Positions 44,861 to 56,339 of a stretch of DNA of 64,000 nt are shown here, one piece after another. The notes below the pieces were generated by a model that was not told where the DNA came from, searched no databases, and worked only from the letters and a program-made list of their open reading frames with translations. The position numbers and the translations under genes are program-made. Numbering within the stretch: position 1 is the stretch's first letter; every line of letters starts with the position of its first letter. The stretch comes from Prunus persica (Eukaryota; Streptophyta; Magnoliopsida; Rosales; Rosaceae): contig NC_034011.1 in assembly GCF_000346465.2 (NCBI RefSeq), positions 14,259,339 to 14,323,338 of the forward strand, written 5' to 3'.

Positions 44861-45427
44861 TTGCAACTTGCTCTTACTGCACATTCACGTGGGTTGGCTA
44901 CCTACCTCTACCCAATCTGCCTATAAGAGCAACTCCACCCATTCGCCCTTTGTCATGGCAAGGAGGGGGGGCACTAAGGTAACCACTATTCACGTGAATA
45001 GTGGTTGCCCTTGAAAAAAGTATTGTGTGTTTCCATTCGTTGCCATGGCAAAGGGCAATTACTATTCATTTTTTTGTTTTTTTCACAAATTTTTTTACCT
45101 CAATAATTAATTTGGATAATATTTTCGGATAAGATTTTCGGGTTCCTACGTATCAAGTCTATTCATATCTCATAATCGGATAAAATTTCCGGATAAGATT
45201 TTTGGGTTCAAATTTCGAATGAATTTCTAAATTCAAATTTCAGATAAATTTCAAATTTCGAATGAATTTCAAATTTCAGATAAGATTTTCATCCTATCAA
45301 ATCAAGCCATGTGGCATCTCTATCTGGCCAAATTTTTTTATAAAACCAGAGGCTCAGCTCATACTTCTTACACCACATCTTTCTATATTTTCATTTCTCA
45401 GAGTTTAGAATTCATACTCCATTCTCA

Positions 45428-46768
45428 ATGGAAGATTTGAGGAGATGCTTGAAGAGGCAGGAGCGAAAAACAAATGAGAAAAGCCGTAGACAAGCTGAAA
45501 GGCAAAGGTTGCAGGGAGAGGAAGATGAACAAGTTCTCATAGTAGTGACTTTGCTTAATGAAGAGAACCAAGGTCGCCGCTGTGGTTCACAAGTCAGCCG
45601 TGGCCCAAATGTGGACAGACATAGGCATTCTTGGGGTAAGAATCTTTTGAAAGATTATTTTATCCCAACTTCTTTGTACTCTGATGTTGATTTTCAAAGG
45701 CGATATAGAATGCAACCCCATTTGTTCAATAAAGTCATGCATGATATTTGCAATTATGATGCATACTTTGTTCAAAAATGTGACACTGCTGGGGTTTTGG
45801 GAATTCTTCCAGAGCAAAAGCTTACAGTTGTTATACGAATGTTAGCATATGGTTCATCTGCTGATTAGGTGGATGAGATTGCCCGGATAAGGAAGTCCAC
45901 TACGTTGGAGGCCTTGGTAAGATTTTGTGATGCAGTCGAAACTCTGTACACTAGGGACTACCTGCATAGACGTACTCCCAGGGACCTCCAATGGCTTCAA
46001 AAAGCCGAAGCTCGAGGATTTCCAGGAATGATTGGTAGCATCAACTGCATGCATTGGCAATGGAAGAATTGCCCAATTGCTTGGCAAGGTGATTACGGAA
46101 ATAGAAAAGGGCAAAAGTCTATCATCCTTGAAGCCGTTGCTAGCTTCGATACATGGGTTTGGCATGCCTTTTTCGGAGTTGCCGGATCCCAAAATGGCCT
46201 CAACGTGCTGGGTCAATCCCCGGTCTTCAACGATGTTTTGAAAGGTGAAGGCTCGAATATCACACGGGGTATTATCTAGCTGACGGCATCTACCCGAGGT
46301 GGACCACATTTGTCAAATCCATTCTGAATCCCCGATCTTAGAAGCAAAGATTATTTGCTTCCTATCAAGAAGGATACAGGAAAGATGTCGAAAGGTATTT
46401 TGGCATCCTCCAAGCTCGGTGGTTGATTATTCGAGGTGCGGCACGTATGTTTGATGAGGAGGTCATGAGAAGCATTATGATGACTTGCATCATCCTCCAT
46501 AATATGATTGTGGAGGATGAGTATGATTACGATGCTGTAGAGGTCTACGAACCGGATCCCATGAACACGGCCTTGACACAGATTTATGAAAGGCCCATGG
46601 GGCCAAGTAGAGAACCGTTTGAGTCTGATCCATTGGTTAGGGATGGTCGTTTTCATGATCCATATGATAGATCGATATACAGAGATGCAATCTTCGTATA
46701 TTCATGAAAGGCGTCAACTTGACTTGATGGAGCATCTATGGGCGGTGAAAGGCAATGAAGATGAATGA
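45428..46768 (+). pseudogene. Harbinger B transposase relic (DDE_Tnp_4 type)
   Basis: Opens MEDLRRCLKRQERK and keeps SWGKNLLKDYFIP, RYRMQPHLFNKVMHDI, RDLQWLQKAEARGF and the C-terminal MTCIILHNMIVEDEYDYD. TAG at 45866-45868 interrupts the frame, and the frame changes between 46279 and 46381. The first catalytic Asp is replaced (GSINCMHW) and the second block reads SQNGLNVL, with Gly where Asp is expected. KDVERYFG with its Glu remains. It cannot be an active nuclease. Confidence 0.8.
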
Positions 46769-47100
46769 TGGAGCATAGATGTTTTGGTTAGGTTTTATTT
46801 AGTTATGGTTTGGTTGTGTTATTTTTTATTTTTTATTATTATGGTTTAGTTGTGGTTTGTTATTATTATTGTGGTTTGGTTGTAGTTTTTTTTTTATTTT
46901 TTATTATGTTTTGTTTGATGTATGGAATACGTTGAATAAAAGGGTATTTTATTGAATGCTTTGTTTATTAAATAAAGAAAGCAAATACAAGTCATTAAGA
47001 ATTACTACTACTAAAATAAAATACATGAATTACAACAACTTTAATACAAATACATAAAAGGTATGCCAACTAATTTAATGGTTTTGATCATTTAACCAAT

Positions 47101-48160
47101 CCGTGTTGCTAGGCCCATCGTCATGGAAAAGTCTTCTTCTCATAACATCCCTTCGTTCTAGCTTCCAAAATTGTTTTGTTTTAGGGGACATATGGCTTGT
47201 ATCCATGGCCATAGTTTCCCTATCCTTCTTGTCAATGATTTCTTTGAGCAAAAACTCCCTTTCTTATATATATTCTGCTCGAATTGTCATTTCGTTGTCT
47301 TGGTGTTTCCGCTCTATTTCAATTCTTATGGCACTCTGCCTTGCAATTTCCTCCAAAATTTTTGATGTATTACTGCTAGAATTACTCCCTTTCTTCGCCT
47401 TTGCAGCCTTTCGGCCAATGGGCCTCGGCTCATTTTCGATGGGTGAGTCTTGACTCATAGGGAAATCAAGAGGTGAATTCGATATCGTTGAATCATGGAA
47501 TGGCGTCTTGTTTAACATAACGGCAGGACATGTGGGAATCATTCTGAAGCGTTTGCAATTTTTCACCACCTCCCAACATTCATGATGGTTGAAAGTTTTT
47601 TTGCCTTGCCCAATTGCACCAAATCACATCTGTGCTTGAATCATCTATTAACAAAAAAAAAAACAAAAAAAAAAAGGAAATGCAAGAAATATTTAAAATA
47701 TATTGGATATGCAAGTAACATTAAAAAATAATAATGGAAATGCAATTAACCTTACAAATATATTGGAAATGCAACAAATATTAACACAATATTATTTATG
47801 CAAGAAACTTTAAAATATATATATATATATATATTAGGACATTAAACTTAATAAAACGAAAATTACAAAATATGTACCTCACTACTAAGATTTTCCCCAC
47901 TTCTATGGTTGTCCCTCGCTTTTGCCAAGACATCTCTCCATTTTTCCAACTCTTTATTGAGAATTTTCCACCTACTAGACAATGTCATTTCCGTACGGGT
48001 GAATTCTTTCACAAAATTCGGCATGAATTTTTTTCCACATATGACAAAATTTCATCTCATTGCCTGACACGGGACAATGACTAATATGGACCCAACACTC
48101 AGACAAGAAAACATCTTCTATGATGCTCCACGCCCCTCCGTTTTCGATAGAAGAAGCCAT
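47101..48160 (-). pseudogene. Harbinger B ORF1 relic (Myb/NAM-associated type)
   Basis: Starts MASSIENGGAWSIIEDVFLS at 48160 and includes EMKFCHMWKKIHAEFCERI. The C-terminal part at 47569-47264 has PIENEPRPIGRKAAKAKKGS and a charged helix. An A/T-rich intron with an (AT)n run near 47816-47834 separates them. It is closely similar to the ORF1 relic of element A. Confidence 0.7.
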
Positions 48161-48555
48161 AAAGATAAGAAATAAAAATACAATTTGAAAGAGAGGAAAA
48201 TGTTGAGTAAAGAGTGAATAATAGTAGAAGTAGAAGAAAATGTATGAGGATTAGTGTTGAAAATGAAGGGTATTTATAGGTATTTATAGAAAAAAAAATT
48301 TAGAACTTTTGGGTATTTTTTAAAAAAAATTTCAAATTTCTTTCGTAATTTTATTGCCAAAAAAAGGTTAGCCGTTGGATGGGAGGAGGAGAAGCAGATC
48401 GGAGGGCCTAGGCTGTAACACGTGTCTTCTAGCCATTGGAAACACGCAGGGCTGACGTCAGCGCACACGAGTTCAAATTTTTTTTTACGGCCCATCTTCG
48501 TGGGTCCCACAGCCAGCCCGGGCAAAAGTGGCCCACTGGAACTTGGTATTTTGCG

Positions 48556-48960
48556 CATAGTGTCATGGACCAGAAGTCCATTGACTCAAATGCTTTTAAG
48601 CTTTGGCATGACCGGTTGGGGCATCCTGGATTCACCATGATGCGTAGGATCATCACCAACTCTAAAGGACATCCCTTATTGACAAAACACATTATGGTAT
48701 CAAGTGACAGCTTTTGCCAAGCTTGTTCACAAGGAAAGTTGGTGATGGGACCATCACAACTAAAGGTTGATGTTGAGTCCCCATCATTTTTGCAAAGCAA
48801 GGGGACATTTGTGGGCTTATTCATCCTCCCTGTGGACCATTTCGGTACTTTATGGTCTTAGTGGATGCATCTACCCGATGGTCACATGTTTGCTTTTTGT
48901 CCACTCGGAATATGGCATTTGCTAGGCTATTTGCTCAAATAATTAAATTACGAGCCCAAT
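48556..48960 (+). pseudogene. Copia polyprotein fragment (GAG-pre-integrase and start of integrase)
   Basis: Translation shows LWHDRLGHPGFTMMRRI and CQACSQGKL, the zinc-binding pre-integrase region, then LVDASTRWSHVCFLSTRN and ARLFAQIIKLRAQF from the integrase core in a shifted frame. There are no LTRs and no other pol domains nearby. It lies directly against the right end of Harbinger B. Confidence 0.75.
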
Positions 48961-49074
48961 TCCTAGATTATCCCACGAAGACCAATTTTTTTTGAAAAAA
49001 AATTTGTGGTTAGGTAATTTAATAATATTATATTTAATCTGTTGAATTTTATTTATATTCAGGAATATAAGTCA

Positions 49075-49470
49075 TTCGGATAATAGCAAGTACTAATGTT
49101 ATTCCTACTACTAAGAATAATGAAATCAAGGTAGATGATCATGCTTTATTGTGGAAGTATGTTAAAAGGCTTGACAAGTTTGGAAAAGGAGCACTAACTA
49201 TGTTTGAATGCAATTATTATCATAATACTTACAAAGGATCCTACTCTAGAGTCAAGTTTCATTTATTGAAAATGTCAGGAAATGGAATTGCACCTTGCAA
49301 AAAGGTTATTGATGAAGTTTTTGCAGAAATGAAAAAACTTGTAAGAGAATGTGAATACCGGTTGAAAAGTGCAGCTCTAAGACATGTGTCTTTGTCTAAT
49401 ATTGCGTGCAGAGGGGAGACGAAACCCATTTTGGAATGGGAGAGATATGGGCTGTCATTTTGGAAAATGT
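49075..49470 (+). pseudogene. hAT-type transposase N-terminal fragment with defective BED finger
   Basis: The frame reads LLWKYVKRLDKFGKGA, then ECNYYHNTYKGSYSRVKFHL, then a charged helix (VIDEVFAEMKKLV). This matches the BED zinc finger at the start of plant hAT-like transposases, except that the second Cys of the expected CxxC pair is Tyr. No hAT catalytic or dimerisation region follows. Confidence 0.7.
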
Positions 49471-50185
49471 AGTAAGGGCGTTATGGGAAAAATGAAAAAA
49501 TCATTCAAAGGAGCCGGCTGTTTTTTTTCAAAGCAGTTTTGAGAAGCTGGGTCCAACCTGCTTTGATAAACCGCGTTAGATGACTCGAGATTTTAAAATA
49601 AGTTGACTTGATTTCTTTCACTAAACACTTGCAGTTGCAAAAATTATTTTTAAAGCCACTTATTTTTTAATCACGGCTACCTAAGACTCGTATGATTAAT
49701 ACTCTTTAGTTGTTGTTCGTTTCCTGGGGTTTTATACCCCCTCTCTCTTGCTTTCCTCCATCAGCGCTTCTCTCTCACTCTCGGTTGGTTGTGGTAGCCG
49801 ACAAATTTGTTATCCGGATACCGCAACCAAGACTATGACTGATATGTCCAGTTGTCTAACCGCAATCGCACTTTCACTTTTTAGTCAACTGATTTACTGT
49901 CCGGCATTTTAGATCAGGAATCGACGGTTTGAGGATTTTGCGGTTCAACCCTAAACTCTAAACCCTTGCGTTCAATCACACAGCCGTACTAACTACGGTT
50001 CAAGTTATCCTTTAGATCAATACTCAATTCAGCTTTCTTTTCTTTTTTATGTATTTATTTATTCAATACTCGATGCGATTAATGCACTATCTAAAACTAA
50101 AAGGGAGACTTTAAAACCACGTATGTTTACTGAACAGTGCTATATACAACTCCAACCTTGAAGTTTAGGTAGGATCAATAAGCCA
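49471..50185. other. Gene-free interval
   Basis: No coding frame, tRNA or clear repeat was recognised in this A/T-rich stretch. Confidence 0.6.
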
Positions 50186-50194
50186 ATTATAATA

Positions 50195-50385
50195 GGACAA
50201 ACTACAGTAAACTCTCCCAACCTATAAGGTCATTTACGAGTTCATACCCGATTTTGGGGATATTTACGAGTACATACTCAACGTCGCGGAAAACCTACAA
50301 TTTGCCCTTTCCGTTAGCCAAACCATTAGTGAATCTGTTAAATGTTGACGTGGCGAATGTGGGTTCCATTTTTTTAATGAGGTGG
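50195..50385 (+). repeat. Left terminal inverted repeat of the MULE
   Basis: Shares about 130 well-matched outer bases with the right end (for example ACGAGTTCATACCCGATTTT), then about 60 more diverged bases including GGGTTCCATTTTTTTAAT. Confidence 0.9.
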
Positions 50386-50818
50386 GGTTCTATTTTTTTA
50401 ATTATTATTTAAAAATAATTATAAAAAAGTAAATAATATTATTCAATTAAATTAAAAATCAAAAATCAAAAGAAAACAATTTCTCATCGCCTCTTTCTCT
50501 TCCTAGACCCACCCCACCCAAACTGACTGCCTCTTCCCACGCCCCCACCGACTCACCCTTCCTCCATGCACACCGCCTTCAAAGTCATCGCCACTGACCT
50601 CGCTGTTGTTGGATTGAACCAAGGGCAAGATCTCTATCCTCATCAACTGCCCCTTCCTCTTGCTTCCCTTGGAGACCTTACGATCGCCATCTGCGTTCCT
50701 CGGCCTCCCAATTAAGGATTGATAGTCGCTTGGGTTGGGGGTTTTCAATTTTTCGAATTGATCGTCGTCAACCTCAACCATGGTTGTCGCCAGAAGATGC
50801 GATTTCAACTTCCAAAGG

Positions 50819-50988
50819 GATCAAGTTGCAGTCCTCAAAAAACGCACACTTCGTTTTGGGGCTTCTGAGAAACCATGGATTCTCTCGAATCCAGATCTCA
50901 TGGGATCAAGTTGTAGTCCCTAGAAAACGCAAACTCCATTTTGGGGCTTTTGAGAAACCATGGATTCTCTCAAACCCAGATCTCAAAG
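50819..50988. repeat. Direct repeat of about 85 bp inside the MULE
   Basis: Two adjacent units start GATCAAGTTG at 50819 and 50904 and contain GAGAAACCATGGATTCTCTC, itself an inverted repeat (GAGA..CCATGG..TCTC). Confidence 0.85.
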
Positions 50989-51804
50989 TTTTGCAAAATG
51001 TGAAGTTATTTAATATTTATTAAAGTATTTCTGTTTAATTGGAATAACCCTATGTTTTAGGGAAGTAGCTGAGGTTTGAACATTTCTTTAGGAAGATCTC
51101 TTAAATTTAGGAGCTGTTGGTCATGTGATCGTGCAGCAAGTCATGGAGTCGTGCAAGTTTCTTTTCTGTTTTTGTAAGGCTATTTAACAACCATCTTTCA
51201 CTTAATGAAGTATTCAGTTCTCCCACTCTGTTTCCTCTCAGTAAATCTAGAAATTAACACAAAACTCGCCCAAAGAGTAACGGGTTTTAATGGGTTGCCT
51301 TTCTTTTCTTGCTTTCTGGCTTTGTTTGGATGCTGAGGAAGTATATTTGAGTGTATGTTTTGGTTGAATGAAACAGAACAAATGTTTTTTCTTTAAAATT
51401 GTGATGAAATCCAGTCATTTGCACTATGTGGTGTGTTTTGTATACTCATTCAAATGCTTCATTTTGGATCGGGTAGTGGAATTCGATTGAGCTAAACTTG
51501 GGGTTTCATCTTTTTGGAAGAATCAAAGAGGTTCTCAGTGTTAGATTCATGAAATTTGATTTGCAGAATAACGAAACAGAGGGCTTATAAGCAATTGGGC
51601 AAGATGATGGCTGAGACGGAGAGGGGGGGTGGGGTAGAGACGGAGAGGGGGCTGGGAAGGGGTGGGCAAGGTCGTCAGGGTGGTTGGCTGGTTTGGAGAA
51701 GAGAGATGAGATTTTTACTTTTTATTTCATTTTTAATATTATTTGAAAATTATTTTTAACATGTATATAATTTATTATTATTATTTATTTGTCCACCTGT
51801 AAGT

Positions 51805-51994
51805 CCACGTCAATTAAAAAATGGGTCCCATAAATGCCACCTAGGCAGATAATGAATTTTCTAACGATCTCGCTAACAGAGGGGAAAAATTGTAAGTTGT
51901 CCGCGAGGTTGAGTATGTACTCGTAAATGTCCCAAAAATCGGGTATGAACTCGTAAATGACCCTATAGGTTGGGAGGTTTATTGTAGTTTGTCC
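51805..51994 (-). repeat. Right terminal inverted repeat of the MULE
   Basis: Reverse complement of 50195-50385 with scattered mismatches. It ends TAGTTTGTCC before the ATTATAATA duplication. Just outside, 52000-52070 holds a short tandem duplication of ATAA.AGTGAAGTTAAGAG-type sequence. Confidence 0.9.
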
Positions 51995-52245
51995 ATTATA
52001 ATAATAGTGAAGTTAAGAGTGAGACATGTTAGCCAATTATAATAACAGTGAAGTTAAGAGTGAGACATCTACTAACAGAGCTTTCATTTTAAAACACTAT
52101 ATAATATACTAATTTAGAATATAGGAATACAATTTCACCTAATTAGTATAAGGCCAAAAACCAAAAAGTAGTACCTAATTTTACAATAATGTAATTAAAA
52201 ACATTAAAATTACACACAATGCCACTCTTTCTAAGTCGAGCACAC

Positions 52246-52943
52246 TGTGGGAGCAAATTTTCCCACGAGAATATTCGGTTCGGAAGATTCTCATTTCTTC
52301 TTCACCGCCTCTTTCTCCCTGCAAAATAGAAGAAATAAGAGGACCACACCTAGGGGGTGTTGGGCAAAGGCCCTCCGATGCCTAAGTCAGTTCAATCGAT
52401 CCGTAGAGAAACGATAGCTAAAATAGGTTACAGGATGTGTTTATAATATAAATCGGGCGGCCGAAGCCTTATGTAAAAGAGAGAGAGAAATGAGGTGGCT
52501 AGGGTTTGAGAGGAATTTTCTATAGAGATTTTAGTAGTAGTTCTGACATACCTCAACCCTTGTGTGTGGCTATGCTTTTATAGTGGTCTCGGAGGCTAGG
52601 GTTTTAGAGGAATAATTCCGTAGATGGAAGGAAATTATTCCTCCCCTTTTTGGAATTGATTTGATTAATTAGGGATTTGATTTATTTGGGTAAATCAAAT
52701 CCCTAATTGTGGTAGGTATCAAATCAAATCCTGATTCAATTAGGTAACTCCTCATTTAATTGGGAATCGTGGTAATTAACCAAATCAATTCTCAACCTAA
52801 TTAGGTAACGTTCAATTTAATTGGATAATTCCCAATTAAATTGAGTAACTCCCAATTAAGTTGATTAATTCCCAATTAGGTCAAATAATCCCCAAATGGA
52901 AGGAATTATTTGACCTAGGGTTTGATTTAATTAGGTTCCCACA
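52246..52943 (-). repeat. 3' LTR of the old gypsy element
   Basis: 698 bp with perfect inverted ends TGTGGGA/TCCCACA. From about 52670 to 52920 it contains many AATTAGG and AATTGGG..AATTCCC phrases in near-tandem form. Confidence 0.8.
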
Positions 52944-53137
52944 AATGCCCACCAGCTTCTGCATGGCGCGTGGTGGCATGTAGGAGATGTAAATTATCCG
53001 TTGGGCTGTCCAGCTGTAACTGGGCTTCCTTCGTGGACTTGGGCTCCCGAGTAGATGAGGTGTTTGACTTGCCAATTTTATGAACTCCTAAGTTGGAAAG
53101 AGTTTGCAATTCCTTGTAGGTCAAGGAATTTTATCCT

Positions 53138-53144
53138 TATAAAT
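53138..53144 (+). promoter_or_regulatory. TATA box of the antisense gene
   Basis: TATAAAT in a TCCTTATAAATG context, about 195 bp inside the 3' LTR border. It is followed about 30-70 bases on by a leader that ends at a CCAAG|GTAATT donor (53209/53210). An intron reaches the acceptor CTTTTTGCAG at 53811-53820, 17 bases before ATG 53838. Confidence 0.5.
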
Positions 53145-53837
53145 GTAGGGCTCCTCCAATTTATTCTTCACATCGAAAATCCATTCCGATTTCACACCGC
53201 ACACCCAAGGTAATTAGACTTGGGTTGTATATATATATATATATTTTTTGTCTCTGACTTTTGGCAGCAAGAAGGCAATCCAGCATGGGTGCATGTTCGT
53301 GGGTCTGTGGACACAAGTTGGAGAATTCGTGCTAGAGCATGAGTTGCAAGCTCTTGATGTAGGCTGAAACATGGAGGGGCTGGCAGGTTTGTGTCCACCT
53401 GCGCTGGGCTCAAAGAGAAGGCAACAAGGCGTCAGGCTTTGTGGGTGAAGTGGGCTTTCGCTGAAGCAAGCAGGCTGCAGCTGAGGCAAGGAGACACTGG
53501 GCCTAGCGCGAGGTGTGGGCTGCCCGTGGAAGAACCAAGCCCAAGGCGCTGGGCTTCGGAGCAGTGGCCTGGAGACGACTGCTGGGCAAGAGGCGCTGGG
53601 CTGCATGTGCGAGCTGGGCCGCGTGCTGGGCTTCGATTGCGCTAGGCCATGGTGTGCGGTGGAGCAGTCTCTGGTCTGCGCGATGTGGGCCGTCGTGCAA
53701 GGCTGGAGGCGCGAGTTGGACTGGGCTGCCTCTTTTTATTTTTATTTTTATTTTTGTTGCTGCTGCTGTTTTTTTTTTGTTTGTTTGTATTCTAACTTGT
53801 AAATTTTTTTCTTTTTGCAGCTACTTGTTGATCAACC

Positions 53838-56030
53838 ATGTCTTCTGGAGAGGGTAGCAAGGCTCAAAGCTCTCAGGTCCCTTTGTATTTATAGGGAGGC
53901 TCCATAGTGCATAGCAAGAAGTTCATGGCTAACTTGCATCGCGTCACGACTGATGCTCAGTTCCAGAAGTGGTGGGCTGCTTATGCATCTGCCATTCCAG
54001 ATGACGTGCGGGTCAAGCTATTGAAGTCTCGGACTGATAACGAGCCTTTGGTGGACGTGAGTGATCCTGATGCTAGGATCATTACCTTCCGTCCCTTTTA
54101 CTTCTCCTTGGGCTTCAAACTCCCGCTTTCAAAACTTTACAAGGAGGTGTTCTGCGCCATGGGGTGTGCTCTGAGCCAGTGTACTCCAAACGTTTACCGG
54201 GCAATCATGTGCTTGGAGAATCTGAGTTGTTTCTTCATGTTGGAGCTGACGGTGCGAGAGTTCTTTTATTTTTTTCGAAGTGAGGCACTTCGAGCGGTAT
54301 GCTCAAGTTCGCATCTACAAGGCCAAGTTGTTCAACAGTCTTAGTCAAAGGGATCACGCTTGGCATGACGACGTGTTGGAGGTCAGCGGACGGTGGGAGG
54401 GCGACGTCGGTGACGGCCCACTTGTTCCCATCACCTATTGCGATGGTATGTCTCTTTGCGATTTTTGATATGCTCCTTTTATTTGAATTTCTTGAAGTGT
54501 GGCTGACTAACTTCTGTCTTCTGCTTGTAGTGAGTGACATCAGCAAGCAGTTGGAGCTTGGACCAGACATAGCTAAGGTCCTTTGTGCTTTAAACATCCC
54601 TCTAAGGTTTCACGTGTGGCGCTGGCTGTTGAGTGAATACCAGGAGGAAGACGGTGGTTTGCCTCCTGCTGAGGATGTCGAAAGGTGGAAGCAGAACGGT
54701 CCTGACCCTGATGATATGCTTGGCGGACAGGAAGAATGTTCTGCTGAATCTCTCTCAAAGAGAAAAAATGCTGCCAAATCTTCAAGAGGTGAAGCCACTT
54801 CTTCGCACGCAAAGGATGGGTCTCCATCAAGGAAGAAACCAAGGCTCCCTTCTGCTGAGAAGACTCAAGTGGGGTCTGCTCCCTCATCATCTGCCAGGGT
54901 CAAGCATCTCGTGGGTGCAGATAGCACGAAGGTTGGTGGTATGCGCGGTACTCGGGGTGTTCTGCTCGAGCTTCCTGCTGACACGCTCGAAAACCATGAT
55001 ATGTTTCGTGAAGCGGCTAGTGCCCGACCTAGTTCTGTCGAGCGTCTAATAGATGCAGACATTCCTCCTAGAAGTTCGAGTCGTCTGCATTGATCAAAAG
55101 ATGGAGATCGAAACAGGAGGTCTGCTCATGATCCAGCATTATTGACTCCTTTGGAGATGAGGTTGGCGGAGGCTAAGAAGATGAGAGAGTCATCTGCCCG
55201 GGTTAAGGGTTCTTCCTTAACGTTGGCAGTTGGTCCTAAGGTGAACAAGTCTAGCTCTGCAGGGGATGCCTACGTATCTGATCTACTCAAGACGAACTTC
55301 CTATCAAATCTGTCGTCCTGTTCTGAGTTGGTTGATCACATCCATCAAGCCGGCGATCTTGGCACTTTCTCGTGTCTTTCCTTGGAAAAACAAAGGGAAG
55401 CGTCATTCCATCTGATTCAAAAATGACTCATTTTTGCTGTTGAGACTATTCATAACTCATCTGCTGTTGCCCTCTCTTCTGCCCAGCTCAGCGAGTTGGA
55501 GAAGAAGAATGCTGAATTGGCCAGCTAGCTTTCCGCCGAGCAGGCCTGCTACGAGAAAAAGACGTCTGATTTGAGGGCGATGATATTTGGGCTGAAAAGC
55601 TCCCTTATCGAGAAGGATTTCGAGCTCAACTCTTCCACTACTGATTTGGCTAGTCGAAAAGATGTCTTCTTTCATCTTGAGCGTAAGAATGCTGACATCT
55701 CCCTTAGCTATGACAAACTCCTGGCTAGATTTCATGCCTATCATAAGTCTGCTAAAGAATTCAAGTCTGAAGCCATCATAGATGTGTATAAGTTGGGCTA
55801 CCTGCATCGCCCATGAGACTGATTCCTTGTATGCGATTGACGATACAGACATCGAGATGCTCTGCCCCGACTCACCCCCTTTGGAAGGGGGAACTGAAGA
55901 GCAGGTAACCAGAGAAGATGAAGCAGAGGTGGACATAGTAGACGAGATGATGGCAGATGTCATGGTTCAGGCAGATGGAGTTGCTGAAAGCGTAGCTAGT
56001 CAGGTGGATGCCGAAGAGGCTGCAGCTTAA
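53838..56030 (+). pseudogene. Decayed multi-exon antisense gene of the gypsy element
   Basis: ATG 53838 opens MSSGEGSKAQ and meets TAG at 53892-53894. The same frame continues at 53907-54270 (FHxxx-like FMANLHRVTTDAQFQKWW, SLGFKLPLSKLYKEVFCAMG). A shift in a T run near 54270 leads to VRHFERYAQVRIYKAKLF. An intron follows (54446-54530, GATG|GTATG to TTGTAG). Then come an acidic, Ser/Lys-rich region with SPSRKKPRLPSAEK (nuclear-signal-like), coiled-coil segments (SELEKKNAELAS, 55490-55800) with stops, and an acidic tail ending VDAEEAAA at 56030. This matches the kind of extra antisense ORF known from some Tat-lineage elements. Function unknown. Confidence 0.75.
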
Positions 56031-56339
56031 AGGTCTTTTGCTGGCGTCTCCAAGTAGACGAAGACTCTTTTTTGTTTCTTTTCAGCTTTTGTAGTTTGCT
56101 TTTTTTGTTTAGAATAACTGGTCTTATTTGATCATCTTTTTTTTGTTGAACTTAGCCGGTTGGTCTGTTTGTTATGGAAATTTCAGTTACATTTTCCAAC
56201 TTTAATTTGCATATTTGACTTGTGAACTGCCTGAGTAACCAGCATGTGTTTTGATTGCACGTCCTCCTTTAGAGATTTGTGAGTACCAGGGCCCCCCTTG
56301 AAGGACTCCGGGCACGCACTGCATATCCCGTATGATGAT

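Larger units (their letters stand above)
44927..48549. mobile_element. PIF/Harbinger DNA transposon B, decayed, inverted relative to A
   Basis: The left end is GAGCAACTCCACCCATTCGCC, preceded by TAA (44924-44926). The right end near 48549 carries a diverged inverted counterpart (CAAGTTCCAGTGGG on minus) without a clean matching TAA, so that boundary is approximate. The transposase relic is on plus (left) and ORF1 relic on minus (right), the mirror of element A. Confidence 0.7.
50195..51994. mobile_element. Mutator-like element (non-autonomous, long TIRs, 9-bp target duplication)
   Basis: Starts GGACAAACTACAG and ends with its inverted counterpart (CTGTAGT-like, TAGTTTGTCC). The direct 9-bp duplication ATTATAATA flanks it at 50186-50194 and 51995-52003. 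Total length is exactly 1800 bp by these borders. The inverted repeats extend nearly 200 bp with scattered mismatches. No transposase is present. The 1.4 kb interior has G/C-richer stretches (50500-50800, 51600-51700) unlike the flanks, which may be captured host sequence. Confidence 0.92.

Noticed and set aside
53191..53860. Several overlapping open frames on both strands near 53200-53860
   Set aside because: G/C-rich intron sequence of the antisense gene gives chance open frames; splice signals at 53209/53210 and 53820 explain the region better.
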